From an uncultured Ezakiella sp. (GTDB lineage Bacteria > Bacillota > Clostridia > Tissierellales > Peptoniphilaceae), in assembly GCF_943913045.1 (NCBI RefSeq), contig NZ_CALTVH010000001.1, positions 186,001 to 250,000 on the forward strand: a DNA stretch of 64,000 nt, in the 5' to 3' direction. Made by a program: the position numbers and the translations under genes. This document shows positions 45,387-53,659 of the stretch, in pieces. The notes under the pieces are model-generated. The model was not told the DNA's origin, ran no database searches, and worked only from the letters and a program-made list of their open reading frames with translations. The stretch's first letter is position 1. Each line of letters opens with the position of its first letter.

Positions 45387-45415
45387 TTTAAAAATCTTTC
45401 ATTATCTGTTATAAT
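45387..45415 (+). promoter_or_regulatory. Promoter of the + strand YceG-like gene
   Basis: TTTAAA (45387-45392), 17-bp spacer, TGTTATAAT with -10 at 45410-45415. The -10 overlaps the opposing RluA promoter's -10. Confidence 0.65.
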
Positions 45416-45442
45416 TATAATACAAAAGTGAAATGTATACAA
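45414..45442 (-). promoter_or_regulatory. Promoter of the RluA-GH3-addBA-two-component operon
   Basis: Minus strand TTGTAT (45437-45442), 17-bp spacer, TATAAT (45414-45419). It faces the + strand promoter with overlapping -10 elements. Confidence 0.7.
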
Positions 45443-45454
45443 ACGAGGTGTAAG

Positions 45455-46075
45455 ATGACTAGAAAAGATAAAACAAAAGATTTATTATTTAATACAATTG
45501 ACTACGTTGTAATGATTGTGATTATACTTGGAATAGTAGTTATACTGGGCCATAAATTTGAGCTATTGTTTAATAAAGGAAAAGTTGATAGCGAAGTCGC
45601 ACAAACAGATGAAACCAATCCTGAAGTAAATATTACCAACGAAGATTTAAATAATAATAACGATTTAAACAATAATAACGAAAATGAGAATGCTGATAAT
45701 AACGCAGACGTTGATACAAATACTAATCAAGATGAAAACTCCGAATCAACCGAAATAGATTTAACTGAGAATACAGAAGATAATAACGAAGAAAATACTG
45801 ATACAAATGAAGCAGAAGAAAATAATAACGAAGACACAAAACCGTCAGATACAACTCCACAAGCTACTGGAGAGGAAGTTAAAATAACAATTCCACAGGG
45901 TACCTTGCCTGGCGGCATTGGAGAAATATTAGCTAGCCAAGGTCTTGTTTCAAGTAAAGAAGACTTCATAAATAAAGCTGTTGAACTTCAATTAGACAGA
46001 AAACTCAGATCTGGTGAGTTCACCTTTAAAAAAGGACAAAGCTTAGAAGAAATTATAAGAACTATTGCAAAATAA
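45455..46075 (+). CDS. Membrane protein with acidic Asn-rich linker and YceG/MltG-like N-terminal domain only
   Basis: 206 residues from ATG at 45455 (MTRKDKTKDLL) after GAGGTG; an ATG nine codons earlier is poorly placed. One membrane helix (about 17-31) is followed by a low-complexity linker rich in Asn, Glu, Asp and Thr (about 50-139). The C-terminal domain (about 142-204) is EVKITIPQGTLPGGIGEILASQ with RSGEFTFKKGQSLEEII, as in the LysM-like N-terminal part of MltG. The catalytic transglycosylase domain is absent, so enzymatic activity is unlikely. It may bind peptidoglycan or a divisome partner. Ends at a strong hairpin. Confidence 0.82.
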   Translation: MTRKDKTKDLLFNTIDYVVMIVIILGIVVILGHKFELLFNKGKVDSEVAQTDETNPEVNITNEDLNNNNDLNNNNENENADNNADVDTNTNQDENSESTEIDLTENTEDNNEENTDTNEAEENNNEDTKPSDTTPQATGEEVKITIPQGTLPGGIGEILASQGLVSSKEDFINKAVELQLDRKLRSGEFTFKKGQSLEEIIRTIAK

Positions 46076-46095
46076 TTTAATTTCAAAATTAAAAT

Positions 46096-46133
46096 AGCGA
46101 CCGATGGATTTATTTAATCCGTCGGTCGCTTTT
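46096..46133. terminator. Bidirectional terminator between the YceG-like gene and pgm
   Basis: Stem AGCGACCGATGGATT (46096-46110) with AATCCGTCGGTCGCT (46116-46130), one T/G mismatch, five-base loop. T-rich tails on both strands. It serves the + gene and probably the minus-strand pgm. Confidence 0.88.
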
Positions 46134-46234
46134 ATATTGTATCATAGAGTTTAAAGCTGGCGTAATTCCTACTTTTATTAAGGCTTTACAGGCCACACAT
46201 TATTTTATAAAAGTAAAATATATTTATATGACCT

Positions 46235-47854
46235 TTATTTCATAGCCCTTTTAACACAAGCTTCAATATCAAGTGTAATTTGTCTTGATTTATTGTAATC
46301 ATCAGAATGTGAATAAATATATACCTTTATCTTAGGCTCAGTACCTGATGGTCTAATGCACAGTTTTGCATCTTCCAAAATGTAAATCAAAGCATTTGTG
46401 CGTAAATTTTCATCTTTATGGTTTGAATAATCAATTGTTTCTAACGAATTTAATCCATCTATTCCATCATGCCTAATTTTATCCATAACATTTTTCATTT
46501 TTTCATTTGGGTCAAGGCCAGTAAATTCTATTGAAAAATTATTTGAAAGATGATAACCTGCAAATTTATATAGATAATCCAAGACATCTATTAGTGTTTT
46601 GTCCTGTTTGATATAATAATCAGCCATATCTGCTATAAAGAGGCTTGCACTAATGCCATCCTTATCTCTAACAAGTGTCCCTATTTCATATCCAATAGAT
46701 TCTTCATATCCCATCACAAACTCTTTGTCAGTTCCATCAAGTTCATTGGCAACTCTAGAAATATTTTTAAATCCTGTAAGGGTCTCAACAACTTCATAAT
46801 CAAATTTTTCACCAATACTTTTACCAAAATCATCAGTTACAATTGTTTTTACAACAACCCCTTTATCAAGTCCCAGGTCTTCTCTTCTTTTTACTATCCA
46901 GTAGACCAATAAGGCTCCAACCTGATTTCCATTTAAAAATACATATTCGCCTTTGTCTTTAACGCAAATATTCATACGGTCAGCATCTGGATCCGTTGCT
47001 ATAATTATATCCGCACCAACTTCTTTTGCCAATTGCTTTGGAATATCAAAAGTGGATTCAACTTCTGGATTAGGATAAGGTATACTAGTAAAATCAGGGT
47101 CTGGGTTCTTATGTTCTTCCGGTACAACAAAAGAATATCCTGCATCATTTAATACACGACTTACAGGTTTTAAACCTGTGCCATTATATGGAGAGTAAAC
47201 AATTTTTACCTTTCTATCTTCATTTTTATATAAGCTCTTATCTAGTATGCTTGAATAATAAACTTCAAAAACTGAATCATCTACATATTCAATTTTAGAA
47301 TCAGAAAAATAACCAAAAATACTATCATAAGAAATGTTTTTTGATGCTTCTTCAATGAAATTTGCGTCGTCGTCGAGTATTTGGCTTCCACCTTTTTTAT
47401 ATACTTTTATTCCGTTATAAGCTTTAGGATTATGAGATGCCGTTACCATTATACCTGCATCGGTATTATAATACCTGCTGACAAATGCAAGTTGAGGAGT
47501 TGCAATAATATGATCATAAATATAATATTTAATATTAAAATGCATCATTACTCTTGCAATCATATGAGCAAATTCATACGACATATGTCTTACATCATAA
47601 CCAATAGCGATGCTTGGGTTTTCTTTGTTCTTGTGAAGAACCCATTTTGCAATTGCAATAGCAGATTTTAAAACCGTATACTCATTCATTTTGTTGGTGC
47701 CAACACCTAAAACTCCACGCAGACCAGCTGTGCCAAAAGCTAAGTCATACCCAAAAGAAGCTTCAACCTCCTCTTCTGTCATGGATTCTAGGATTGTCCG
47801 AGTCTTATCATCTATTTCTTTCATTTCTAACCAAGTATTATAGTCCTTAATCAT
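46235..47854 (-). CDS. Phosphoglucomutase/phosphomannomutase family (phospho-sugar mutase)
   Basis: Interconverts glucose-1-phosphate and glucose-6-phosphate, or another hexose phosphate. 539 residues from ATG at 47852-47854 (MIKDYNTWLEM), preceded by AAGGAGG; the longer frame would begin inside the tRNA-Sec terminator. Phosphoserine loop TASHNP at 138-143 (Ser140), metal loop DPDADR, sugar-specificity region GYEESIGYE, and phosphate-binding RPSGTEPK near the C terminus. It matches the PgcA-like long form. It is downstream of the tRNA-Sec terminator; no strong separate promoter is evident, so its transcription start is unclear. Confidence 0.95.
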   Translation of the reverse strand: MIKDYNTWLEMKEIDDKTRTILESMTEEEVEASFGYDLAFGTAGLRGVLGVGTNKMNEYTVLKSAIAIAKWVLHKNKENPSIAIGYDVRHMSYEFAHMIARVMMHFNIKYYIYDHIIATPQLAFVSRYYNTDAGIMVTASHNPKAYNGIKVYKKGGSQILDDDANFIEEASKNISYDSIFGYFSDSKIEYVDDSVFEVYYSSILDKSLYKNEDRKVKIVYSPYNGTGLKPVSRVLNDAGYSFVVPEEHKNPDPDFTSIPYPNPEVESTFDIPKQLAKEVGADIIIATDPDADRMNICVKDKGEYVFLNGNQVGALLVYWIVKRREDLGLDKGVVVKTIVTDDFGKSIGEKFDYEVVETLTGFKNISRVANELDGTDKEFVMGYEESIGYEIGTLVRDKDGISASLFIADMADYYIKQDKTLIDVLDYLYKFAGYHLSNNFSIEFTGLDPNEKMKNVMDKIRHDGIDGLNSLETIDYSNHKDENLRTNALIYILEDAKLCIRPSGTEPKIKVYIYSHSDDYNKSRQITLDIEACVKRAMK

Positions 47855-47867
47855 ATTGCGCCTCCTT

Positions 47868-47917
47868 AATAAAAAAATAAAACCACCTTGTACCACTTAA
47901 TCAGTGATACAAAGTGG
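47868..47917 (-). terminator. Terminator of the tRNA-Sec gene
   Basis: Fifteen-base-pair stem (47903-47917 with 47883-47897), five-base loop, then TTTTATTTTTTT on the minus strand. It ends just before the pgm ribosome site, so it could also set read-through into pgm. Confidence 0.88.
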
Positions 47918-47925
47918 ATACACTT

Positions 47926-48022
47926 TGGCGGGAGCACGTGCGAATCGAACACACCAATGAAGCTCCGAACCCCATTCGCTGGTTTTGAAGACCAGAGGGC
48001 CCACCAGGACCCATCTACCCCC
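47926..48022 (-). tRNA. selC: tRNA-Sec (anticodon UCA)
   Basis: 97 nt including encoded CCA (47926-47928). Acceptor GGGGGTA pairs with TGCTCCC. The six-base-pair D stem GGGTCC/GGGCCC has a four-base loop, a hallmark of tRNA-Sec. Anticodon arm CTGGT-CTTCAAA-ACCAG gives anticodon TCA. The long variable arm has stem AATGGGG/CTTCATT. T arm GTGTG-TTCGATT-CGCAC. The discriminator is G, as in other tRNA-Sec. This shows the cell can decode UGA as selenocysteine; no selA, selB or selD is within the window. Confidence 0.96.
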
Positions 48023-48033
48023 ATATGAAAATT

Positions 48034-48062
48034 ATTATACAATAACTTAATATATTTTGCAA
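48034..48062 (-). promoter_or_regulatory. tRNA-Sec promoter (TTGCAA-17-TATAAT)
   Basis: Minus strand TTGCAA (48057-48062), 17-bp spacer, TATAAT (48034-48039), starting transcription a few bases before the tRNA 5' end. Confidence 0.88.
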
Positions 48063-48082
48063 GTAAATCACTATAAAATTTA

Positions 48083-48143
48083 GATAAAGCTCTACACACT
48101 GTTTTAAATAATAATATTTCAACAATTAATATAGAGCTTTATC
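48083..48143. repeat. 12-bp inverted repeat with 37-base loop downstream of atpC
   Basis: GATAAAGCTCTA (48083-48094) and TAGAGCTTTATC (48132-48143) are perfect inverted copies. It lies between the atpC stop and the tRNA-Sec promoter. It may end the atp operon, although the loop is long and the T tail is poor. Confidence 0.6.
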
Positions 48144-48161
48144 ATTTAATGTATAAGTTAT

Positions 48162-48551
48162 TTATTTTTTAAGACTTAATCTATTAAGCGCCCTTCTAAG
48201 AGCAGCTTCAGCCCTAAGAGCATCTATTTCATCCTTAGATTGCAATCTTCTCTCAGCTCTTTCTCTTGCATCTTCAGCACGTGAAATATCAATCTCATCT
48301 GGCCACTCAGCAGCATTTGCTGCCATGGTTACTACATTATTCCTAACATCGATATAACCATCAGTAACAGCTGCTAATAAAACCTCTGAGCCCTGATATA
48401 TTTTCATGTGATGAATTTTAGTTCTTGTAACAAAAGGACTCATATTTGCAAGTACTGCAAACTCCCCTTCAATCCCCTTTACAATTAGTTGATCAACCTT
48501 GCCGTCAAAAAATATTCTATTTGGAGTTACAATTTTAAAATCAAATTGCAT
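48162..48551 (-). CDS. atpC: F-type ATP synthase epsilon subunit
   Basis: 129 residues; the N-terminal beta-sandwich has VTPNRIFFDGKVDQLIV and GIEGEFAVLANMSPFVT. The C-terminal helical hairpin has RAEDARERAERRL and EAALRRALNRL. Rotor stalk subunit that can inhibit hydrolysis. Its ribosome site lies in the last codons of atpD, with a one-base gap. Last gene of atpBEFHAGDC. Confidence 0.97.
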   Translation of the reverse strand: MQFDFKIVTPNRIFFDGKVDQLIVKGIEGEFAVLANMSPFVTRTKIHHMKIYQGSEVLLAAVTDGYIDVRNNVVTMAANAAEWPDEIDISRAEDARERAERRLQSKDEIDALRAEAALRRALNRLSLKK

Positions 48552-48552
48552 C

Positions 48553-49944
48553 TTACTTACTCCTGTTTGCTTTTTCTACAGCTTCTTCAATGGTGCCAAC
48601 AAATAGAAAGGCACTCTCAGGTAAATCGTCATGTTTACCATCAAGTATTTCTTCAAAGCCTTTAATTGTTTCTGATAGTGGTACATACTTACCTTCAATG
48701 CCCGTAAAAGCTTCTGCAACAGTAAATGGTTGAGATAGGAACCTTTGAATTCTTCTTGCTCTGGCAACAGTGACTTTATCTTCGTCACTGAGTTCATCCA
48801 TACCTAGAATTGCAATAATGTCTTGCAGTTCCTTGTATCTTTGAAGAATTTCTTGAACACGCCTTGCAACTTCATAGTGCTTTTCACCAACAATATTAGG
48901 ATCCAATATTCTACTTGATGAATCAAGCGGATCAACTGCAGGATAAATACCAAGCTCAGATATTGACCTTGATAGAACAGTCGTTGCGTCAAGGTGAGCA
49001 AAAGTTGTTGCAGGAGCAGGGTCAGTAAGGTCGTCTGCTGGTACATAAACAGCTTGTACAGATGTAATACTACCAGTCTTTGTGGATGTAATTCTTTCTT
49101 GTAATGCGCCCATTTCAGTTGCAAGAGTAGGTTGATAACCTACAGCTGAAGGAATTCTTCCAAGTAGAGCTGATACTTCTGAACCAGCTTGTGTAAATCT
49201 ATAAATATTATCGATAAATAACAAAACGTCTTGGTGCTTTTCGTCCCTAAAATATTCAGCCATTGTAAGACCTGTAAGAGCAACTCTCATACGAGCTCCA
49301 GGTGGTTCGTTCATCTGACCAAAAACGAGTGCAGTTTTGTCAATAACTCCTGACTCTTTCATTTCATAGTAAAGGTCATTACCTTCTCTTGTTCTTTCGC
49401 CAACGCCTGCGAAAACTGATAATCCACCGTGTTCAGTAGCGATGTTATTGATTAACTCTTGAATCAAAACTGTTTTACCAACACCAGCACCGCCAAACAA
49501 CCCGATTTTACCACCCTTTGAATATGGAGCAATAAGGTCAATAACCTTAATTCCTGTTTCAAAAATTTCAGTGGCTGGTTTTTGTTCATCGTATGTTGGA
49601 GGTTCCCTGTGTATAGGTGATTTTATATCAGCTTTAACTTTCTTTTCATTGTCAATAGTATCGCCAAGAACATTAAAGAGCCTACCTAATGTTTTATCGC
49701 CAACCGGAACCGAAATAGGAGCTCCTGTATCTTCAGCTTCCATGCCTCTAACAAGACCATCCGTTGAATCCATAGCGATAGTTCTAACCGTATTATTTCC
49801 GATATGCTGTGCAACTTCAACTATCAGAGCATCTTCTCCATTTTTTATACTGATAGCATTTAGGAGATTAGGCATATCGTTTTCGAATTTAATATCAACA
49901 ACAGGTCCTATGACCTGTACAATTCTTCCAATATTTTTACTCAT
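48553..49944 (-). CDS. atpD: F-type ATP synthase beta subunit
   Basis: Catalytic subunit, 463 residues. P-loop GGAGVGKT, catalytic Glu in AGVGERTREGNDLY, FIDNIYRFTQAGSEVSALLGR, and ALQERITSTKTGSITSVQA (DELSEED-region partner). C-terminal DELSDEDKVTVARARRIQRF. Complete, with no unusual changes apart from Tyr for Phe in DNIYRF. 9 bp after atpG. Confidence 0.98.
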   Translation of the reverse strand: MSKNIGRIVQVIGPVVDIKFENDMPNLLNAISIKNGEDALIVEVAQHIGNNTVRTIAMDSTDGLVRGMEAEDTGAPISVPVGDKTLGRLFNVLGDTIDNEKKVKADIKSPIHREPPTYDEQKPATEIFETGIKVIDLIAPYSKGGKIGLFGGAGVGKTVLIQELINNIATEHGGLSVFAGVGERTREGNDLYYEMKESGVIDKTALVFGQMNEPPGARMRVALTGLTMAEYFRDEKHQDVLLFIDNIYRFTQAGSEVSALLGRIPSAVGYQPTLATEMGALQERITSTKTGSITSVQAVYVPADDLTDPAPATTFAHLDATTVLSRSISELGIYPAVDPLDSSSRILDPNIVGEKHYEVARRVQEILQRYKELQDIIAILGMDELSDEDKVTVARARRIQRFLSQPFTVAEAFTGIEGKYVPLSETIKGFEEILDGKHDDLPESAFLFVGTIEEAVEKANRSK

Positions 49945-49953
49945 TACTCCCCC

Positions 49954-50802
49954 TTAATTTAAAGCCTCAGCACCACTAACAATCTCTGTTAACTCTTGTG
50001 TGATACTGCCCTGTCTTGCACGATTATAATGCATACCTAACTCTTCGATCATATCATCAGCGCTTTCTGAAGCATTCTTCATGGCTTGCATTCTAGCTGC
50101 TTGCTCACTTGCAGAACTTTCAATCAATGCTCCATATACAGCGATTTTAACAAACTCTTCAATAAGATAATCAAGCATGTACTCAGCTGATGGTTCAAAA
50201 CTTATTAATTCTGTATCAACTTCCTTGTGTGACTCAATCTTATCAGCAGGAAGTAATACAAGTGACATCGGCTTTTGAACTAAAGCTGAGTGAAAGTGGG
50301 TGTAGAAAATTTTAACTGAATCTACTTCCCCAGCTTTAAAAGCATCGATCGCCATTTCAGAGATGAATTTTGCATCTCCAAATTCAATGTCTTCCATCAT
50401 ATTGCATCTCTTGTAGATCTTATAGCCTTTTTTGTTAAAAAAGTCATAAGCCTTGCCACCAATAGTGATTAATAAGTCATTTTCTTTATCAATATTTTCA
50501 ATTGCATATCTTGCAATGTTACCACTATAACCACCAGCAAGTCCCCGATCTGATGACACTATTATATGCATAGTGCTTTTTATTTCTCTTGTTTTTGTAA
50601 GAGGTGTCTTAACATCCTTTACAACTGACACAAGTTCAGAAATATTATCTGTGACCGTATTATAATACGGTCTTGTCGTTTCAAGTTTAATCCTTGTTCT
50701 TCTCATCTTAGAAGTGCTAACTAATTCCATGGCTTTGGTAATTTGTCTGATACTGGATACCGAATTTATTCTTCTTTTAATATCCTTCATTTTTGCTGCC
50801 AT
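49954..50802 (-). CDS. atpG: F-type ATP synthase gamma subunit
   Basis: Central rotor shaft, 282 residues. N-terminal coiled-coil helix MKDIKRRINSVSSIRQITKAM and SSDRGLAGGYSGN. C-terminal helix MKNASESADDMIEELGMHYNRARQGSITQELTEIV (36 residues, the conserved rotor end) keeps the family pattern. Lies between atpA and atpD in the usual order. Confidence 0.97.
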   Translation of the reverse strand: MAAKMKDIKRRINSVSSIRQITKAMELVSTSKMRRTRIKLETTRPYYNTVTDNISELVSVVKDVKTPLTKTREIKSTMHIIVSSDRGLAGGYSGNIARYAIENIDKENDLLITIGGKAYDFFNKKGYKIYKRCNMMEDIEFGDAKFISEMAIDAFKAGEVDSVKIFYTHFHSALVQKPMSLVLLPADKIESHKEVDTELISFEPSAEYMLDYLIEEFVKIAVYGALIESSASEQAARMQAMKNASESADDMIEELGMHYNRARQGSITQELTEIVSGAEALN

Positions 50803-50811
50803 AATTCACCT

Positions 50812-52317
50812 CTAAAACTTATAAACAGATTTAAACTCGTTAATTGCATCTATAATCTTGCTTTCTATTTCAGGAGTAATATCCTTAACCTCATCAAGTT
50901 CATTGATAAGATCAAGATGAGTATCATTAATATAGCTTAAGAATTGAGATTCAAATTCTTTGACCTTTTCCACAGGTATATCTTTCAAAAAGCCTTTTGT
51001 AAGTGCAAATAAAATTAATATTTGATTTGTTACAGGCATTGGAGAGTACTGTGGTTGTTTTAAGATTTCCAGAATTTTCATACCGTTGTTAAGCCTATCT
51101 TGTGTATCTTGATCAAGTTCACTTCCGAATTGTGCAAAGGCACTAAGTTCTCTATATTGGGCAAGCTCAAGCTTAATACCGCCTGAAACCTTTTTCATAG
51201 CCTTATTTTGAGCGTTACCACCCACACGAGAAACTGAAAGCCCAGCGTTAACTGCAGGCCTTTGTCCTGAGAAGAAGAGCTCTGTCTCAAGGAATATTTG
51301 TCCATCCGTAATAGAAATAACATTAGTAGGAATGTATTGAGAAATATCGCCAGCTTGAGTTTCAATAATTGGTAGAGCAGTAATACTTCCTCCACCATAT
51401 TTATCATCCATTCTTGCGGCTCTTTCTAGTAATCTTGAGTGAATATAGAAAACATCACCAGGATAAGCTTCACGTCCAGGTGGACGTCTTAATAATAGTG
51501 ACATTGAACGATAAGCAACAGCATGCTTACTCAAGTCATCATAAATGATTAAAACATCTTTACCTTGGCTCATAAATTCTTCTGCCATTGCAACACCAGC
51601 GTATGGAGCAATGTATTGAATAGGAGCAAGTTCACTTGCACTTGCACTAACTACAATTGTGTAATTCATAGCCCCATGTTTTTCAAGTGTTTCTACAATA
51701 CCAGCAACCGTTGACATTTTTTGCCCAATTGCAACATATATACAAATTACGTTTTCTTTCTTTTGATTGATAATTGTATCTACAGCTATAGCAGTCTTTC
51801 CTGTTTGTCTATCGCCTATAATAAGCTCACGTTGTCCTCGTCCAATTGGAATAATTGAGTCGATGGTTTTAATACCAGTTTGTAAAGGCACAGAAACTGA
51901 TTTTCTCTCTATAACACCTGGTGCCTTAGATTCAATTGGTCTAAAATTTTTTGTTTCGATAGTTCCCTTGCCATCAATAGGTTGACCGAGTGGATTAACA
52001 ACCCTTCCAATTAGATTGTCGCCAACAGGAACTTCAACAATACGACCAGTTCTCTTAGCCTTCATACCTTCTTTAAGGGCAGATTCGCTACCTAATAATA
52101 CGACACCAACATTGTCTTCTTCGAGGTTTTGAGCCATACCATAGATTCCATTTTCAAATTCTAAGAGCTCACCTGCCATACAATTATCGAGACCGTATAA
52201 ACGCGCAATACCATCCCCAACTTCAATTATGGTTCCAACTTCCGAAGTAGATATATCATCATCATACCTTTCAATCATCGATTTGATGATCGAGGTAATC
52301 TCTTCAGGTTTCATCAT
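50812..52317 (-). CDS. atpA: F-type ATP synthase alpha subunit
   Basis: 501 residues; non-catalytic nucleotide-binding subunit. P-loop GDRQTGKT, VSASASELAPIQYIAPYAG, YDDLSKHAVAYRSMSLLLRRPPGREAYPGD and the Arg-finger region PAVNAGLSVSRVGGNAQ are intact. Two ATGs; the first, at 52315-52317, is behind GAGGTGAAATT and overlaps the atpH stop. Confidence 0.98.
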   Translation of the reverse strand: MMKPEEITSIIKSMIERYDDDISTSEVGTIIEVGDGIARLYGLDNCMAGELLEFENGIYGMAQNLEEDNVGVVLLGSESALKEGMKAKRTGRIVEVPVGDNLIGRVVNPLGQPIDGKGTIETKNFRPIESKAPGVIERKSVSVPLQTGIKTIDSIIPIGRGQRELIIGDRQTGKTAIAVDTIINQKKENVICIYVAIGQKMSTVAGIVETLEKHGAMNYTIVVSASASELAPIQYIAPYAGVAMAEEFMSQGKDVLIIYDDLSKHAVAYRSMSLLLRRPPGREAYPGDVFYIHSRLLERAARMDDKYGGGSITALPIIETQAGDISQYIPTNVISITDGQIFLETELFFSGQRPAVNAGLSVSRVGGNAQNKAMKKVSGGIKLELAQYRELSAFAQFGSELDQDTQDRLNNGMKILEILKQPQYSPMPVTNQILILFALTKGFLKDIPVEKVKEFESQFLSYINDTHLDLINELDEVKDITPEIESKIIDAINEFKSVYKF

Positions 52318-52853
52318 AATTTCACCTCTATCTTCTTTAATTTCTTTCTTAGTCTTTCAAAAGTTGCATCCAGCGATAAATCTAACAACTCGCCATCAAC
52401 AAGTACATCAAATCCCATCAAAAGATTTGGGTCTATAGTTTCTTTAACAACAACTTTTTTGCCCATGCTTTTTTCAACACTAGTAATAATTTGATTGATT
52501 TGTGAATCGCTTAATTTTTTTGCAGCTTTTATTTCCACTGTGACTTCATTTTTATATTCAGAAACTATATTAGAAAACTCTGTATAGCATTCACTTATAT
52601 AAGTTTCACGACCTTTTTTTACCAAAACTTTTAAAAAGTTTTTGAAAATTCTCTCTTGACCTTCACAGATTTTATCTATTAGCTCATTCTTATCATGATC
52701 TACAATGATAGGATTCGAGAAGAAACTTTTTAAATTTTCAGTCCTATATATACCTATAAAGTCATCATATGCTTGTTTACAAACATCAATTTTTTCTTGT
52801 TCTTTGGCAAGTTCAAATAGGCTATTTGCATAAACATTAGCTATTTTTGCCAT
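52314..52853 (-). CDS. atpH: F-type ATP synthase delta subunit
   Basis: 179 residues; peripheral-stalk subunit. MAKIANVYANSLFELAKEQ at the N terminus and the C-terminal DPNLLMGFDVLVDGELLDLSL motif are typical of OSCP/delta. Overlaps atpF by 13 bp and atpA by 4 bp. Confidence 0.95.
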   Translation of the reverse strand: MAKIANVYANSLFELAKEQEKIDVCKQAYDDFIGIYRTENLKSFFSNPIIVDHDKNELIDKICEGQERIFKNFLKVLVKKGRETYISECYTEFSNIVSEYKNEVTVEIKAAKKLSDSQINQIITSVEKSMGKKVVVKETIDPNLLMGFDVLVDGELLDLSLDATFERLRKKLKKIEVKL

Positions 52854-53353
52854 TTTACTTCTCCTAGATCTTTAATTCTCTTATCTGTGAATTTTCTAGC
52901 AGTTTCAGGATTGTGATCTACATCAGATAAATCTTTTGCTGTAAGAATAGCGATATCGACAATTTCATCCTTGAGGTTTGAAAATGCCTTTTGCTTCATT
53001 TCATCAGCTTCTTTATTGGCACTTGCAATAATTCTAGCTTTTTCTGTTTCAGCCTCATTTTTTGCATTTGAAACAATTTTATCCGAGTTCTTTCTTGCAT
53101 TTGCGAGAATATCTCTAGCTTCATTATTTGCTTCATCAATTCTTGATGAATAATCGTTTCTTAACTCTTCAGCTTCAGATTTTAATTCTTCCGATGATTT
53201 TATATTGTTTTCAATATAAGCTTTTCTATTATTTAAATATTCTGTAACTGGTTTAAATAATAGGTGTCTCAACCCTAAAAAAAGTACTAATGTTGTAACT
53301 ATAGTGACCGAGAAATTAAGAAGATCAGGAAATACATTTATTGTAATATCCAT
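52841..53353 (-). CDS. atpF: F-type ATP synthase b subunit
   Basis: 170 residues: one N-terminal membrane helix (about 10-28, LLNFSVTIVTTLVLFLGLRH) and a long charged coiled coil, including KPVTEYLNNRKAYIENNI and repeated Ala/Glu/Lys heptads. Stator stalk. Stands between atpE and atpH as usual. Confidence 0.95.
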   Translation of the reverse strand: MDITINVFPDLLNFSVTIVTTLVLFLGLRHLLFKPVTEYLNNRKAYIENNIKSSEELKSEAEELRNDYSSRIDEANNEARDILANARKNSDKIVSNAKNEAETEKARIIASANKEADEMKQKAFSNLKDEIVDIAILTAKDLSDVDHNPETARKFTDKRIKDLGEVKWQK

Positions 53354-53373
53354 ATCTTACTTCTATTCCGAAT

Positions 53374-53640
53374 TTACAGACCAGCAAGTAATGGACGTAC
53401 AAACATTAAAATTAGTGATACAAGTAATGAGTAAATACCTGTTGTTTCTGAAACAGCTTGACCAAGTAACATTGTTTGCATTATGTCACTTTTCGCTTCT
53501 GGTTGTCTACCAACTGCTTCGGCACCCTTACCTGCTGCAAAACCTTGACCAATCCCTGGTCCAAAACCTGCAAACATTGCAAGACCAATACCTATTGCTG
53601 AGCATCCTAATACAAATGCTTCATTTGAAATTCCATTCAT
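53374..53640 (-). CDS. atpE: F-type ATP synthase c subunit, Na+-binding type
   Basis: 88 residues from ATG at 53638-53640, chosen because AAGGAG precedes it; the longer frame is not supported. Two membrane helices with polar loop GRQPEA (44-49). Ion-site residues fall at Q32, V63, E65, T66, T67 and Y70 (GPGIGQG; AVSETTGIYS). Apart from Thr66 for Ser, this is the pattern of experimentally known sodium c rings (Ilyobacter, Propionigenium). Sodium coupling is therefore expected. This is inference from the motif, not a measured property. Confidence 0.96.
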   Translation of the reverse strand: MNGISNEAFVLGCSAIGIGLAMFAGFGPGIGQGFAAGKGAEAVGRQPEAKSDIMQTMLLGQAVSETTGIYSLLVSLILMFVRPLLAGL

Positions 53641-53659
53641 AATAATTCTCCTTCCATAA

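Noticed and set aside
45640..45850. Repetitive AAT/GAA-rich DNA that looks like a satellite or CRISPR
   Set aside because: No regular repeat unit or spacers; it codes for the Asn/Glu/Asp linker of the YceG-like protein.
47866..48099. 77-residue open frame across the tRNA-Sec region
   Set aside because: It runs through the tRNA, its promoter and its terminator; no homology or ribosome site.
48576..49124. Open frames in other phases of atpD (e.g. 48576-48797, 48804-49124)
   Set aside because: They are shadows of the fully conserved beta subunit, with leucine-rich low-complexity translations.
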